DNA of 34,603 nt from Stutzerimonas stutzeri (GTDB lineage: Bacteria > Pseudomonadota > Gammaproteobacteria > Pseudomonadales > Pseudomonadaceae). The stretch spans positions 1-34,603 of the forward strand of contig NZ_JAMOIE010000053.1 in NCBI RefSeq assembly GCF_024448935.1, read 5' to 3'. Under the pieces are notes generated by a model that ran no database searches, was not told the DNA's origin, and saw only the letters and a list, made by a program, of their open reading frames with translations. Position 1 is the stretch's first letter. Each line of letters begins with the position of its first letter. The position numbers and the translations under genes are program-made. This document shows positions 1 to 6,912 of this stretch, piece by piece.

Positions 1-147
1 CCTGTCGCTCAGGCTGGTGATGTCTTCCAGCAGGCTGAGCATTTCCTGAGAGCTGGCGCCGTCACCGAGGGATGCAACGATCTCGAACGGCTGGGTGACC
101 TTTTCCAGATAGGTTTTCAGTTGCGCTTTCAAATTGCTGTCGAGCAT
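1..147 (-). CDS. ahpF: Alkyl hydroperoxide reductase subunit F, N-terminus only (runs off the left edge)
   Basis: The minus strand reads from an ATG at 147 to the window edge, giving 49 residues that begin [20 protein letters not shown]. This is the typical start of AhpF, the NADH:disulfide oxidoreductase that re-reduces the peroxiredoxin AhpC; the N-terminal part belongs to its thioredoxin-like double domain. A purine-rich AGGGGG lies just upstream of the start on the minus strand. In pseudomonads ahpC normally sits directly upstream of ahpF (to the right here), but no ahpC is visible: the next intact gene is pycA. The FAD and CXXC active-site regions are outside the window, so integrity of the gene cannot be judged. 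Confidence 0.85.
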   Translation of the reverse strand, partial: MLDSNLKAQLKTYLEKVTQPFEIVASLGDGASSQEMLSLLEDITSLSDR

Positions 148-168
148 TGGAGACCCCCTATTGATCTT

Positions 169-184
169 GTCCCTGCACAGGGAC
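169..184. repeat. Short perfect inverted repeat upstream of ahpF
   Basis: GTCCCTG and CAGGGAC form a perfect 7-bp dyad separated by two bases, 21 bp upstream of the ahpF start. It could be an operator or part of the ahpF leader. It does not match the spaced ATAG-type OxyR pattern, so no regulator is assigned. Confidence 0.4.
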
Positions 185-688
185 GGAAGCTGAATTCATG
201 GCATTGAGCTTACGGGGAGGAGGTAGATTGTGAAAATTGAATAAACATTGCGCTACCATGTAGCCAAACTATCAAGAGACGCTGCTCACGTGGAACACAA
301 TTTATCAGGAGACGGATGGAGGAAGCCAAAGAGAGCCGTCCTCAAAGGGACAAAACCTACCTTCTACGGGCAAGCCCGCGAAATCAAGGCGGCGCTCATC
401 GTCGGCATGAACCTTGTCGATCAGGTCCACGACGGCCCGGCCCATGAGATCGAGGCGGTCTATGGCGCCGGCGAATCTGCAAACCCACTGCGGGCCGGGC
501 CAGCGCCATTTCCTCTGCCGCTCGCCTATCAGAGGCGGCATTCACATATCGCCCGGAACACCTGCAGTTGACGCAAGGTATCCGCATCATGCTTTTCGCA
601 TCGATTCCGCCACTCTTGTTGAGATCCCCTGCTTCCGCTCCGGGATTGCAAGGCCGCCAAGGCCCGCTCAGCACAGTCCGGGCTGCCT
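185..688. other. About 500 bp without a recognisable gene between ahpF and the pyc promoter region
   Basis: Six-frame reading gives only short open frames of up to about 107 codons with no protein family I recognise and no convincing start sites. One oddity is a strong plus-strand Shine-Dalgarno stretch, GGGGAGGAGG at 214-223, placed 6 bases before a GTG at 230 whose frame stops after four codons (GTG AAA ATT GAA TAA). It may be the start of a gene whose body has been lost. The missing ahpC and the missing divergent LysR regulator of pycAB suggest a deletion or rearrangement here (inference). Confidence 0.5.
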
Positions 689-704
689 ATAAGTAATTAC
701 TTAT
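689..704. promoter_or_regulatory. Perfect 16-bp AT-rich palindrome upstream of pycA
   Basis: ATAAGTAATTACTTAT is a perfect palindrome 133 bp before the pycA start, in a locally AT-rich stretch (689-735) within a GC-rich genome. In pseudomonads pycAB is controlled by a LysR-type regulator encoded divergently next to it, so this is a plausible binding site; the regulator gene itself is not here. Assignment as an operator is inference. Confidence 0.45.
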
Positions 705-836
705 TCAATATCAAACTATTATTCATTTTCAGTAATCGCGCCGGTAGGCGTAGGGTTTATACAGGCTTGCATAACCTGCAGGCGTGACACGGCCCCTCCA
801 GGCGGCCTTCTGCTCATCGACCGAGGGAATGACAGC

Positions 837-2252
837 GTGATCAAGAAGCTGCTGATCGCCAACCGCGGTGAAATCGCCGTCCGCATCGTGCGGGCCTGTG
901 CCGAAATGGGCGTACGTTCGGTGGCAGTGTTCTCCGAAGCCGACCGCCACGCGTTGCACGTCAAGCGTGCCGACGAAGCTTATTTCATCGGCGACGACCC
1001 GCTGGCGGGCTATCTGAACCCCCGCAAGCTGGTGAACCTGGCTGTGGAAACCGGCTGCGATGCGCTGCATCCTGGCTACGGTTTCCTTTCCGAAAACGCC
1101 GAACTGGCGGAAATCTGTGCCGAGCGTGGCATCCGCTTCGTCGGTCCCAGCGCCGAGGTCATCCGCCGCATGGGCGACAAGACCGAAGCACGGCGCAGCA
1201 TGATCAAGGCCGGCGTGCCGGTGACGCCGGGCACCGAAGGCAATGTGGCGGATGTCGAAGAAGCGCTGGCCGCAGCTGAGGGCATTGGCTATCCGGTGAT
1301 GCTCAAAGCCACCTCGGGCGGCGGCGGTCGCGGTATCCGCCGCTGTAACTCGCGTGACGAGCTGGCCCAGGCCTACCCGCGCGTCATCTCCGAGGCCACC
1401 AAGGCGTTCGGATCGGCTGATGTATTCCTTGAGAAATGCATCGTCGAGCCCAAGCACATCGAGGCGCAGATCCTCGCCGACTCCTTTGGCAATACCGTGC
1501 ACCTGTTCGAGCGCGATTGCTCGATCCAGCGCCGCAACCAGAAGCTCATCGAGATCGCCCCGAGCCCGCAACTGACCCCGGAGCAGCGCGCCTATATCGG
1601 TGATCTGGCCGTGCGCGCGGCCAAGGCGGTGGGCTACGAGAACGCCGGCACCGTGGAGTTCCTGCTCGCAGAGGGCGAGATGTACTTCATGGAGATGAAC
1701 ACCCGGGTGCAGGTCGAGCACACCATCACCGAGGAAATCACCGGAATCGACATCGTTCGCGAGCAGATCCGCATCGCCTCCGGCCTGCCGCTCTCGGTCA
1801 AGCAGGAGGACGTCCAGTATCGCGGCTTCGCCCTGCAGTTCCGCATCAATGCCGAGGAGCCGCGCAACAACTTCCTGCCCTGCTTCGGCAAGATCACCCG
1901 CTACTACGCGCCCGGCGGCCCCGGTGTCCGGACCGATACGGCGATCTATACCGGCTACACCATTCCGCCGTACTACGACTCCATGTGCCTGAAACTGATC
2001 GTCTGGGCACTGACCTGGGAAGAGGCGCTGGCCCGCGGTTCGCGCGCGTTGGACGATATGCGTGTGCAGGGCGTGAAGACCACCGCCACCTATTACCAGC
2101 AGATTCTCGCCAATCCGGATTTTCGCAGCGGGCAGTTCAACACCAGCTTCGTCGACAACCATCCGGAACTGCTGAACTACTCGATCAAACGCAAGCCGGG
2201 CGAACTGGCCCTGGCCATCGCTGCCGCCATCGCCGCCCACGCGGGACTCTAA
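837..2252 (+). CDS. pycA: Pyruvate carboxylase subunit A (biotin carboxylase)
   Basis: 471 residues, the normal length for the stand-alone biotin carboxylase subunit. It carboxylates the biotin carried by PycB using ATP and bicarbonate, the first half-reaction of pyruvate to oxaloacetate. The N-terminal domain begins with KKLLIANRGEIAVRI; the ATP-grasp glycine loop (SGGGGRGIR) lies near residues 160-167; the EMNTRVQVEHTITEE motif with catalytic Glu/Asn/Arg lies near 285-300. The GTG start at 837 is preceded by GAGGGA (823-828). A rival ATG at 829 reads only three codons and stops inside the GTG (ATGACAGCGTGA). It could instead be called AccC, but the partner downstream is a carboxyltransferase-biotin protein, so the pyruvate carboxylase role is preferred. 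Confidence 0.93.
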   Translation: MIKKLLIANRGEIAVRIVRACAEMGVRSVAVFSEADRHALHVKRADEAYFIGDDPLAGYLNPRKLVNLAVETGCDALHPGYGFLSENAELAEICAERGIRFVGPSAEVIRRMGDKTEARRSMIKAGVPVTPGTEGNVADVEEALAAAEGIGYPVMLKATSGGGGRGIRRCNSRDELAQAYPRVISEATKAFGSADVFLEKCIVEPKHIEAQILADSFGNTVHLFERDCSIQRRNQKLIEIAPSPQLTPEQRAYIGDLAVRAAKAVGYENAGTVEFLLAEGEMYFMEMNTRVQVEHTITEEITGIDIVREQIRIASGLPLSVKQEDVQYRGFALQFRINAEEPRNNFLPCFGKITRYYAPGGPGVRTDTAIYTGYTIPPYYDSMCLKLIVWALTWEEALARGSRALDDMRVQGVKTTATYYQQILANPDFRSGQFNTSFVDNHPELLNYSIKRKPGELALAIAAAIAAHAGL

Positions 2253-2261
2253 AAAACAAAG

Positions 2262-2340
2262 CCGCTGAAGGCTGGAAAGCTGAACGCTGAACGAATGGCC
2301 CCGCTTCTCGTCCAGCCTCTAGCGTCAGGCCTCCAGCGAA
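2262..2340. repeat. Imperfect dyad with GCTGAA-type repeats between pycA and pycB
   Basis: The 101-bp gap between the two subunit genes holds a left arm with repeated GCTGAA/GCTGGA units (2264-2293) and a right arm with the opposite-sense GTCCAGCCT and CCTCCAGC units (2309-2338). Together they can form an imperfect hairpin. It resembles dispersed intergenic repeats of pseudomonads; a role in adjusting subunit stoichiometry would be speculation. Confidence 0.35.
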
Positions 2341-2353
2341 GGGAGAAAAGAAC

Positions 2354-4165
2354 ATGAGTCAGAAGAAAATTACGGTTACCGACACCATCCTGCGTGACGC
2401 CCACCAGTCGTTGCTGGCCACTCGCATGCGCACCGAGGACATGCTGCCGATCTGCGACAAGCTCGACCGAGTCGGCTACTGGTCCCTCGAAGTGTGGGGC
2501 GGCGCGACCTTCGACGCCTGCGTGCGTTTTCTCAAGGAAGACCCGTGGGAGCGTTTGCGCCAGTTAAAAGCGGCGCTGCCCAACACCCGCCTGCAAATGT
2601 TGCTGCGCGGGCAGAACCTGCTGGGCTACCGGCACTACGCCGACGACGTGGTCGAGGCGTTCTGCGCCAAGGCGGCCGAAAATGGCATCGAGGTGTTCCG
2701 CATCTTCGATGCGATGAACGACGTGCGGAACCTGGAAACCGCCATCCGTGCGGTGAAGAAGACCGGCAAGCACGCGCAAGGCACCATCGCCTACACCACC
2801 AGTCCGGTGCACACCGTCGAACTGTTCGTCGAGCAGGGGCGGGCGATGCGCGACATGGGCGTCGACTCCATCGCCATCAAGGACATGGCCGGCCTGCTGA
2901 CACCGTTCGCCACCGGTGACCTGGTCCGTGCGCTGAAGGCCGAGATCGACCTGCCGGTGTTCATCCATTCACACGACACCGCTGGCGTCGCCAGCATGTG
3001 CCAGTTGAAAGCCATCGAAAATGGTGCCGACCACATCGACACGGCCATCTCCTCCATGGCTTGGGGCACCAGTCATCCGGGCACTGAATCGATGGTCGCT
3101 GCGCTGCGCGGCACGCCGTACGACACCGGCCTCGACCTGGAACTGATCCAGGAGATCGGCTTGTATTTCTATGCAGTGCGCAAGAAGTACCACCAGTTCG
3201 AAAGCGCCTTCACCGGCGTCGATACCCGCGTGCAGGTCAACCAGGTCCCGGGCGGGATGATTTCCAACCTGGCCAACCAGCTCAAGGAACAGGGTGCGCT
3301 CAACCGCATGGACGAGGTGCTCGCCGAGATCCCGCGCGTGCGCAAGGATCTGGGCTACCCGCCGTTGGTGACGCCGACCTCGCAGATCGTCGGCACCCAG
3401 GCATTCTTCAACGTGCTCGCCGGCGAGCGCTACAAGACCATCACCAATGAAGTGAAGCTCTACCTCCAGGGTCGCTACGGCAAGGCGCCGGGCACCATCG
3501 ATGCCAGGCTGCAGCGCCAGGCCATCGGTAGTGAAGAGATCATCGAGGTGCGCCCGGCCGACCTGATCAAACCCGAGCTGGACAAGCTGCGCCGAGAAAT
3601 CGGCGCGCTGGCCCACAGCGAAGAGGATGTGCTGACCTACGCCATGTTCCCCGATATCGGCCGCAAGTTTCTCGAAGAGCGCGAGGCCGGCACCCTGCAA
3701 CCGGAAGTGCTGCTGCCGATCCCCGACGGCAGCGCGGTGAGTGCCGCAGGCGGCGAGGGTGTGCCGACCGAATTCGTCATCGATGTGCACGGCGAGACCT
3801 ACCGCGTGGACATCACCGGTGTCGGCGTCAAGGGTGAAGGCAAGCGGCATTTCTTCCTGTCCATCGATGGCATGCCGGAGGAAGTGGTGTTCGAGCCATT
3901 GAACAACTTCGTCGGCGAGGGCGGCGGCAAGCGCAAGCAGGCCAGCGCGCCGGGCGACGTCAGCACCAGCATGCCGGGCAACGTGGTCGATGTGTTGGTC
4001 AAGGCCGGCGACGTGGTCAAGGCTGGGCAGGCGGTGCTGATCAGCGAAGCGATGAAGATGGAAACCGAAATCCAGGCGCCCATTGCCGGCACGGTGAAGG
4101 CCGTGCACGTGGCTAAAGGTGACCGGGTGACCCCTGGCGATCTGCTTATCGAGATCGAAGCCTAA
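2354..4165 (+). CDS. pycB: Pyruvate carboxylase subunit B (carboxyltransferase and biotin carrier)
   Basis: 603 residues, matching the family (also annotated oadA). Domain order: HMGL-like carboxyltransferase barrel starting with TDTILRDAHQSLLATRMRTED (metal and substrate residues, about residues 5-265), the conserved PYC/OADA linker domain (about 290-465), then a C-terminal biotinyl domain (about 530-603) with SEAMKMETE, in which Lys568 is the expected biotinylated residue. It transfers carboxyl from biotin to pyruvate to make oxaloacetate. The start has a GGGAG Shine-Dalgarno at 2340-2344. It forms an operon with pycA, 101 bp upstream. No sodium-pump subunits (oadB/oadG) are nearby, which favours pyruvate carboxylase over oxaloacetate decarboxylase. 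Confidence 0.94.
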   Translation: MSQKKITVTDTILRDAHQSLLATRMRTEDMLPICDKLDRVGYWSLEVWGGATFDACVRFLKEDPWERLRQLKAALPNTRLQMLLRGQNLLGYRHYADDVVEAFCAKAAENGIEVFRIFDAMNDVRNLETAIRAVKKTGKHAQGTIAYTTSPVHTVELFVEQGRAMRDMGVDSIAIKDMAGLLTPFATGDLVRALKAEIDLPVFIHSHDTAGVASMCQLKAIENGADHIDTAISSMAWGTSHPGTESMVAALRGTPYDTGLDLELIQEIGLYFYAVRKKYHQFESAFTGVDTRVQVNQVPGGMISNLANQLKEQGALNRMDEVLAEIPRVRKDLGYPPLVTPTSQIVGTQAFFNVLAGERYKTITNEVKLYLQGRYGKAPGTIDARLQRQAIGSEEIIEVRPADLIKPELDKLRREIGALAHSEEDVLTYAMFPDIGRKFLEEREAGTLQPEVLLPIPDGSAVSAAGGEGVPTEFVIDVHGETYRVDITGVGVKGEGKRHFFLSIDGMPEEVVFEPLNNFVGEGGGKRKQASAPGDVSTSMPGNVVDVLVKAGDVVKAGQAVLISEAMKMETEIQAPIAGTVKAVHVAKGDRVTPGDLLIEIEA

Positions 4166-4178
4166 GCAGTTGTCCCCT

Positions 4179-4203
4179 GGGAGCCGAAAGGCTCCCTTTT
4201 TTT
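4179..4203 (+). terminator. Rho-independent terminator of pycAB
   Basis: Perfect 7-bp stem GGGAGCC / GGCTCCC around a GAAA tetraloop, followed by seven T residues, starting 13 bp after the pycB stop. This is a textbook intrinsic terminator, and the putative intron relic begins immediately behind its T-tract. Confidence 0.93.
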
Positions 4204-4204
4204 G

Positions 4205-4455
4205 GTGCGCCCGGCAGGGCGCATCCACTGACAGGCCGTTGAAAAACCTAGGCGAGGCAGGCAAGACAAGGCAAAAAGGGGCCAAGGAAGCGGACCGGGC
4301 TCGCGATCGAGTTTACTGTTGTAAATAAGCAATTCGAGGACCTTTTTAGCGCAGGATTGCCAACGCAGGTAGTTTTTCAACAGCCTGCCTGCCAAGGGGT
4401 GAAAGTCCCTTGGACACCCTGCAAGGGGGAAGCGCTTAGCTGCTAAGTTAGGGTT
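4205..4455 (+). mobile_element. 5' relic of a class-C group II intron, split by a nested element
   Basis: Right after the pycB terminator the sequence reads GTGCGCCCGGCAGGGCGCAT, which has the GUGCG start of bacterial group II introns and folds into a GCGCCC/GGGCGC stem. After an interruption (4232-4387) it resumes with a perfect stem CCAAGGG / CCCTTGG closing the loop GTGAAAGT (4392-4413), then ACACCCTGCAAGGGGGAAGCG. The 'GGGTGAAAGTCCC...GGGGGAAGCGCTTAG' pattern is characteristic of class-C intron domain I. Class-C introns are known to insert just after intrinsic terminators, exactly as here. No reverse transcriptase, domain V or 3' end is seen, so it is a truncated relic. The 3' limit is approximate. 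Confidence 0.6.
4232..4387. mobile_element. 156-bp inverted-repeat (MITE-like) element inside the intron relic
   Basis: The 16-bp ends CAGGCCGTTGAAAAAC (4232-4247) and GTTTTTCAACAGCCTG (4372-4387) are inverted repeats with one mismatch. The interior has secondary dyads (AAAAAGGGGCC against GGACCTTTTT) but no plausible gene; a minus-strand open frame across it appears fortuitous. It separates two blocks that look like one continuous intron sequence, as expected for an insertion. No clear target-site duplication is visible. The parent transposon is not identified. Confidence 0.6.
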
Positions 4456-4475
4456 TACTTCAACTGGGCGTGTTC

Positions 4476-4622
4476 TTATTGCGTATGCGGCCTGGCGGTC
4501 AAATCAACTCCCAGCGCCCGCATCACCACCAGCATGGTTTTCAGTGTAGGGTTCCCGCGTTCGCTGAACGACTTGTAAAGCTACTCTCTGGCCAGCCCCG
4601 TTTCCTTGGCTAGCTCGGTCAT
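4476..4622 (-). pseudogene. HigA/addiction-module antitoxin relic with internal stop
   Basis: The minus strand encodes MTELAKETGLARE, a TAG stop, then LYKSFSERGNPTLKTMLVV and MRALGVDLTARPHTQ before the final stop. This is the C-terminal two thirds of the small helix-turn-helix antitoxins ('addiction module antidote', HigA/PutA-like), whose consensus has an Ala or Ser codon where the stop now is (GLARE-x-LYK). The N-terminal part found in full-length members is absent, and no toxin (HigB-like) gene is adjacent. The two defects make it a pseudogene. It lies directly after the intron relic. Confidence 0.7.
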
Positions 4623-4782
4623 TCGAGTATCGGTTTGACCGCCGCTTCGATCTGGGCTGCATGACAAAGCGGTTCGGCTACGCCGCTCCGAGGACGCCAC
4701 CCAGGCCATACCGGCTCCTCAAGCTGGCTGAGGTTTAGGTAATCAGGAAACCTTTTCCGGATCGGCGCTCCAATCCAGATCA

Positions 4783-4796
4783 GGGGCGATCGCCCC
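4783..4796. repeat. 14-bp perfect palindrome before the lactonase gene
   Basis: GGGGCGATCGCCCC lies 22 bp upstream of the lactonase ATG and contains the GCGATCGC octamer. It could be an operator, or simply a palindrome of the GCGATCGC type common in some genomes. The rest of 4623-4818 shows no recognisable gene. Confidence 0.35.
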
Positions 4797-4818
4797 ATCG
4801 ACACGACGGGAGCAGCCC

Positions 4819-6012
4819 ATGCGCAGTTCATTGCGCGGCCTACTGCGGCGGCAACGCCTCGGCGTTGCCGCCGCCCTCTTGGCATACAGCACCTCGGGAG
4901 CAGCGGCACCCATGTACCAGGCACTGATCGGTAGCTACACCAGCGAAGGAACCAGCGAAGGGATTTATCGCATGCAGTTCGACGCCGAAAGCGGCCAGAT
5001 CGAACCGCAACCGCTACAGGTCGTGCGGACCCACAATCCGTCCTGGTTGACGCTGGATCTCAACCGTAACCGGCTCTACGCGGTGAACGAGAACGGGCCG
5101 GGCCATCCTGATCCGGTGGGTCGGGTCAGCGCCTTCATCCTGGCGCCGACCAGCGGCAAGCTGGCGGTGCTGGAGCAGCAGATCACACTTGGCGACGAAC
5201 CCACGCACCTGAGCCAGAGCCGCGACGGGCGTTATCTGTTCGTCTCCAACTACGGGTCGCGCGCAAACCCGGGCGGCAGCCTCGCGGTGGTCCCGTTGGC
5301 CAAGGATGGGACCCTTTTGCCGGTCACCCAGATTGCGACTCACAAGGCCAGCGAAATGCATCCGGAGCGCCAGCAATCGCCTCACGTGCACTCCGCGGTG
5401 ATGTCGCCCGACGGCAAGACGCTGTTCGTCAGCGACCTGGGCGCCGACAAGATCTTCGCCTATCGCTACGACCCGACCAATGCCGAGCGCCCGTTATCGC
5501 CAGCCGATCCGGCCTTCATCAGCCTGCCGGACGGCAGCGGCCCGCGCCATCTGGTGTTCAGCCCGGATGGCAGCCAGGCCTACGCGACGCTGGAGCTGAG
5601 CGCTCAGGTGGCACGCTTCGATCATGTCGATGGCAGCCTGGTGCAGCGCCAACTGATCGATCTGGCCGCGGGCGGCGACGTCCGCCTGCATTCGCCCGGC
5701 GCCATCCATCCTTCGCCGGATGGTCGCTTTCTCTACGTCAGTGACCGCGCCGAGAAGAACTGCATCATGGTTTACGCCATCGAGGAGAACGACAATCTGC
5801 GCGAGATCCAGCAGCGCGACAGTGAGGGTCGCGAGCCGCGGGAGTTCGCCATCGACCCGAGCGGCCAGTTCATGATCATTGCCAATCAGAAGAGTGATGC
5901 ACTGGTGATCGTGCAGCGCGACCCCGACAGCGGCAAGCTGGGCGATACCGTGCAGACGTTGCCGATGGGGCGACCTTCGGATGTGAAATTCATCGATCGA
6001 ACCGGGCCGTAA
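4819..6012 (+). CDS. Secreted lactonase-family beta-propeller (6-phosphogluconolactonase-like, YbhE/Pgl type)
   Basis: 397 residues. It starts with an arginine-rich n-region (MRSSLRGLLRRQRL) and a hydrophobic stretch ending in AAA, a likely Sec signal peptide of about 30 residues, so the protein is probably periplasmic. The body has repeated propeller-blade motifs such as THNPSWLTLDLNRNRLYAVNE, SRDGRYLFVSNYGS, SPDGKTLFVSDLGADKIF, GPRHLVFSPDGSQAYATLE and HPSPDGRFLYVSDRAE, typical of the seven-bladed lactonase family. Cytoplasmic relatives hydrolyse 6-phosphogluconolactone; the exported location makes another sugar lactone or a different substrate plausible. The start has GGGAG about 7 bases upstream. 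It stands alone between a scar region and a pseudogene. Confidence 0.85.
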   Translation: MRSSLRGLLRRQRLGVAAALLAYSTSGAAAPMYQALIGSYTSEGTSEGIYRMQFDAESGQIEPQPLQVVRTHNPSWLTLDLNRNRLYAVNENGPGHPDPVGRVSAFILAPTSGKLAVLEQQITLGDEPTHLSQSRDGRYLFVSNYGSRANPGGSLAVVPLAKDGTLLPVTQIATHKASEMHPERQQSPHVHSAVMSPDGKTLFVSDLGADKIFAYRYDPTNAERPLSPADPAFISLPDGSGPRHLVFSPDGSQAYATLELSAQVARFDHVDGSLVQRQLIDLAAGGDVRLHSPGAIHPSPDGRFLYVSDRAEKNCIMVYAIEENDNLREIQQRDSEGREPREFAIDPSGQFMIIANQKSDALVIVQRDPDSGKLGDTVQTLPMGRPSDVKFIDRTGP

Positions 6013-6038
6013 GCAAGTCAGGCCCGGCGCAGGATCGA

Positions 6039-6414
6039 TCAGGAGAGCAGACTGACCAGCGCGAAGCGGCTGGTCGCCTGGGCCACCACGGCCTGGGTGG
6101 CCGCCGCGTAGCCGGTGCCGTTGGCGGCCCGCTGCAGCAGGTCGCGCACGTTGAGCATGGTGTCGACGCCGCCTTGAGATTGGCTTCCTGCTTGGACAGG
6201 TTGCCCGACACCTTGGCAAATGTTGGTGCGGTACGGGGTCGGCGTCGCTTCCTCGCGCTGGATGCGCAGCACGCGCACGGCGCAAATCGGGTCATCCGAG
6301 GGCATCAGCGGTTTCTTGCACGCGGATGCCGGCGTAATGGCAAGGTCCTTGAGCAGATTGCCGCGGCAATTGCGCAGGGTCGCGGCAATCGCACCGGGTC
6401 GATTCCATCTCGCG
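6039..6414 (-). pseudogene. flgL-like relic (hook-filament junction protein N-terminus, frameshifted)
   Basis: Reading the minus strand with frame changes gives AGIRVQ, then PSDDPICAVRVLRIQREEAT, then VSGNLSKQEANLKA, then VDTMLNVRDLLQRAANGT. This follows the N-terminal region of FlgL (the '...G.RVQTPSDDPIGA.R.L..Q..EA..' segment and the following coiled-coil), but at least two frame switches and loss of everything after about residue 100 make it non-functional. The frame runs out into unrelated sequence at a stop near 6039. It follows the flgK fragment in the same order and orientation as in flagellar operons, with no other flagellar gene nearby. A second, lost flagellar locus or a transposed fragment are both possible. 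Confidence 0.65.
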
Positions 6415-6640
6415 AATCTGCGCGTTCAACTCGGCGATGTTGCCGGACAATCCGTTGATCTCGCTGACCATCGCCACGCGCTGACCCTGCAGGGCATTGA
6501 GCTGGGTGCCGAGGTTGCGGTTCAGCCCGCTGAAGCGCTGCGCCAGCTGTTTGGGCTCGCTGATGAACATTGCGCTGGTCGAGCGGCTGGCGGTTTCGCT
6601 GGGTTAGAACGAGGTTCCGATCGGGTCGGGGTGAACATTC
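6415..6640 (-). pseudogene. flgK-like relic (hook-associated protein 1, internal fragment)
   Basis: The minus strand encodes PSETASRST (after an in-frame stop), then ISEPKQLAQRFSGLNRNLGT, QLNALQGQRVAMVSEINGLS and GNIAELNAQIREMES. This matches the helical region around residues 120-190 of FlgK. Both the N-terminus and the long C-terminal part are missing, and the sequence passes straight into flgL-like sequence, so a deletion has fused the two genes. The Pseudomonas-like composition suggests a native rather than foreign origin. Confidence 0.7.
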
Positions 6641-6666
6641 TCGGCACGCTGGGTTAACCGGTCGCG

Positions 6667-6697
6667 GCCCTTGGCCCGCCGTCAGGCGGCCAAGGGC
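6667..6697. repeat. Strong hairpin without a T-tract
   Basis: GCCCTTGGC pairs with GCCAAGGGC and, after one bulged base, CGCC pairs with GGCG around a GTCA loop: 13 base pairs. It lies downstream of the dienelactone hydrolase gene (minus) and next to REP-like repeats. No run of T follows on either strand. Confidence 0.5.
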
Positions 6698-6740
6698 GCC
6701 CAGTTTCGTGCTGCCTGTCAGCGCCCTCCGAACGACCAAG

Positions 6741-6834
6741 GATCGCCAGCAAGCTGGCTCCTACGGGTGCGGAACGGCGCTCCCGCTCACTGTCCGTGCG
6801 GGCTGCCTTTGTAGAAGCGAGCTTGGTCGCGATC
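6741..6834. repeat. Pair of REP-like repeats in opposite orientation
   Basis: GATCGCCAGCAAGCTGGCTC followed by CTACGGG (6741-6767), and GTAGAAGCGAGCTTGGTCGC followed by GATC (6811-6834), are inverted copies of the palindromic 'GTAGGAGC-ag/cgagcttgct-GCGATC' repeat common between Pseudomonas genes. Two head-to-head copies make a REPIN-like unit. It lies 3' of the dienelactone hydrolase gene. Confidence 0.6.
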
Positions 6835-6912
6835 AAGGGCCCGTCGGGGCTACTCGCACGCAGCGCCTGCACCTATCGCGCCTACCGGACAAACGCGCGC
6901 CGTCTGGATTGC

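Noticed and set aside
248..571. 107-codon plus-strand ORF after ahpF
   Set aside because: TTG start without a ribosome-binding site, no recognisable family, and overlapping open frames on the other strand.
774..781. CCTGCAGG palindrome in the pycA leader
   Set aside because: An 8-bp palindrome of this composition is expected by chance in a GC-rich genome and has no supporting context.
729..2240. 503-codon open frame antisense to pycA
   Set aside because: Mirror frame of a high-GC gene; the plus strand encodes a complete biotin carboxylase with all motifs, and the antisense product has no recognisable domain.
2969..4285. 438-codon open frame antisense to pycB
   Set aside because: Shadow of the real gene; His/Ala-rich composition typical of reverse-frame translation and it crosses the terminator.
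4162..4395. 77-codon minus-strand ORF with NYLRWQSCAKKVLELLIYNS-like sequence
   Set aside because: It coincides with the inverted-repeat element and the terminator; likely a fortuitous frame that appears wherever such elements are copied, not a gene.
4783..4796. GGGGCGATCGCCCC considered as a replication or segregation site
   Set aside because: Single copy with no DnaA boxes, parS-like context or clustering; kept only as a low-confidence palindrome.
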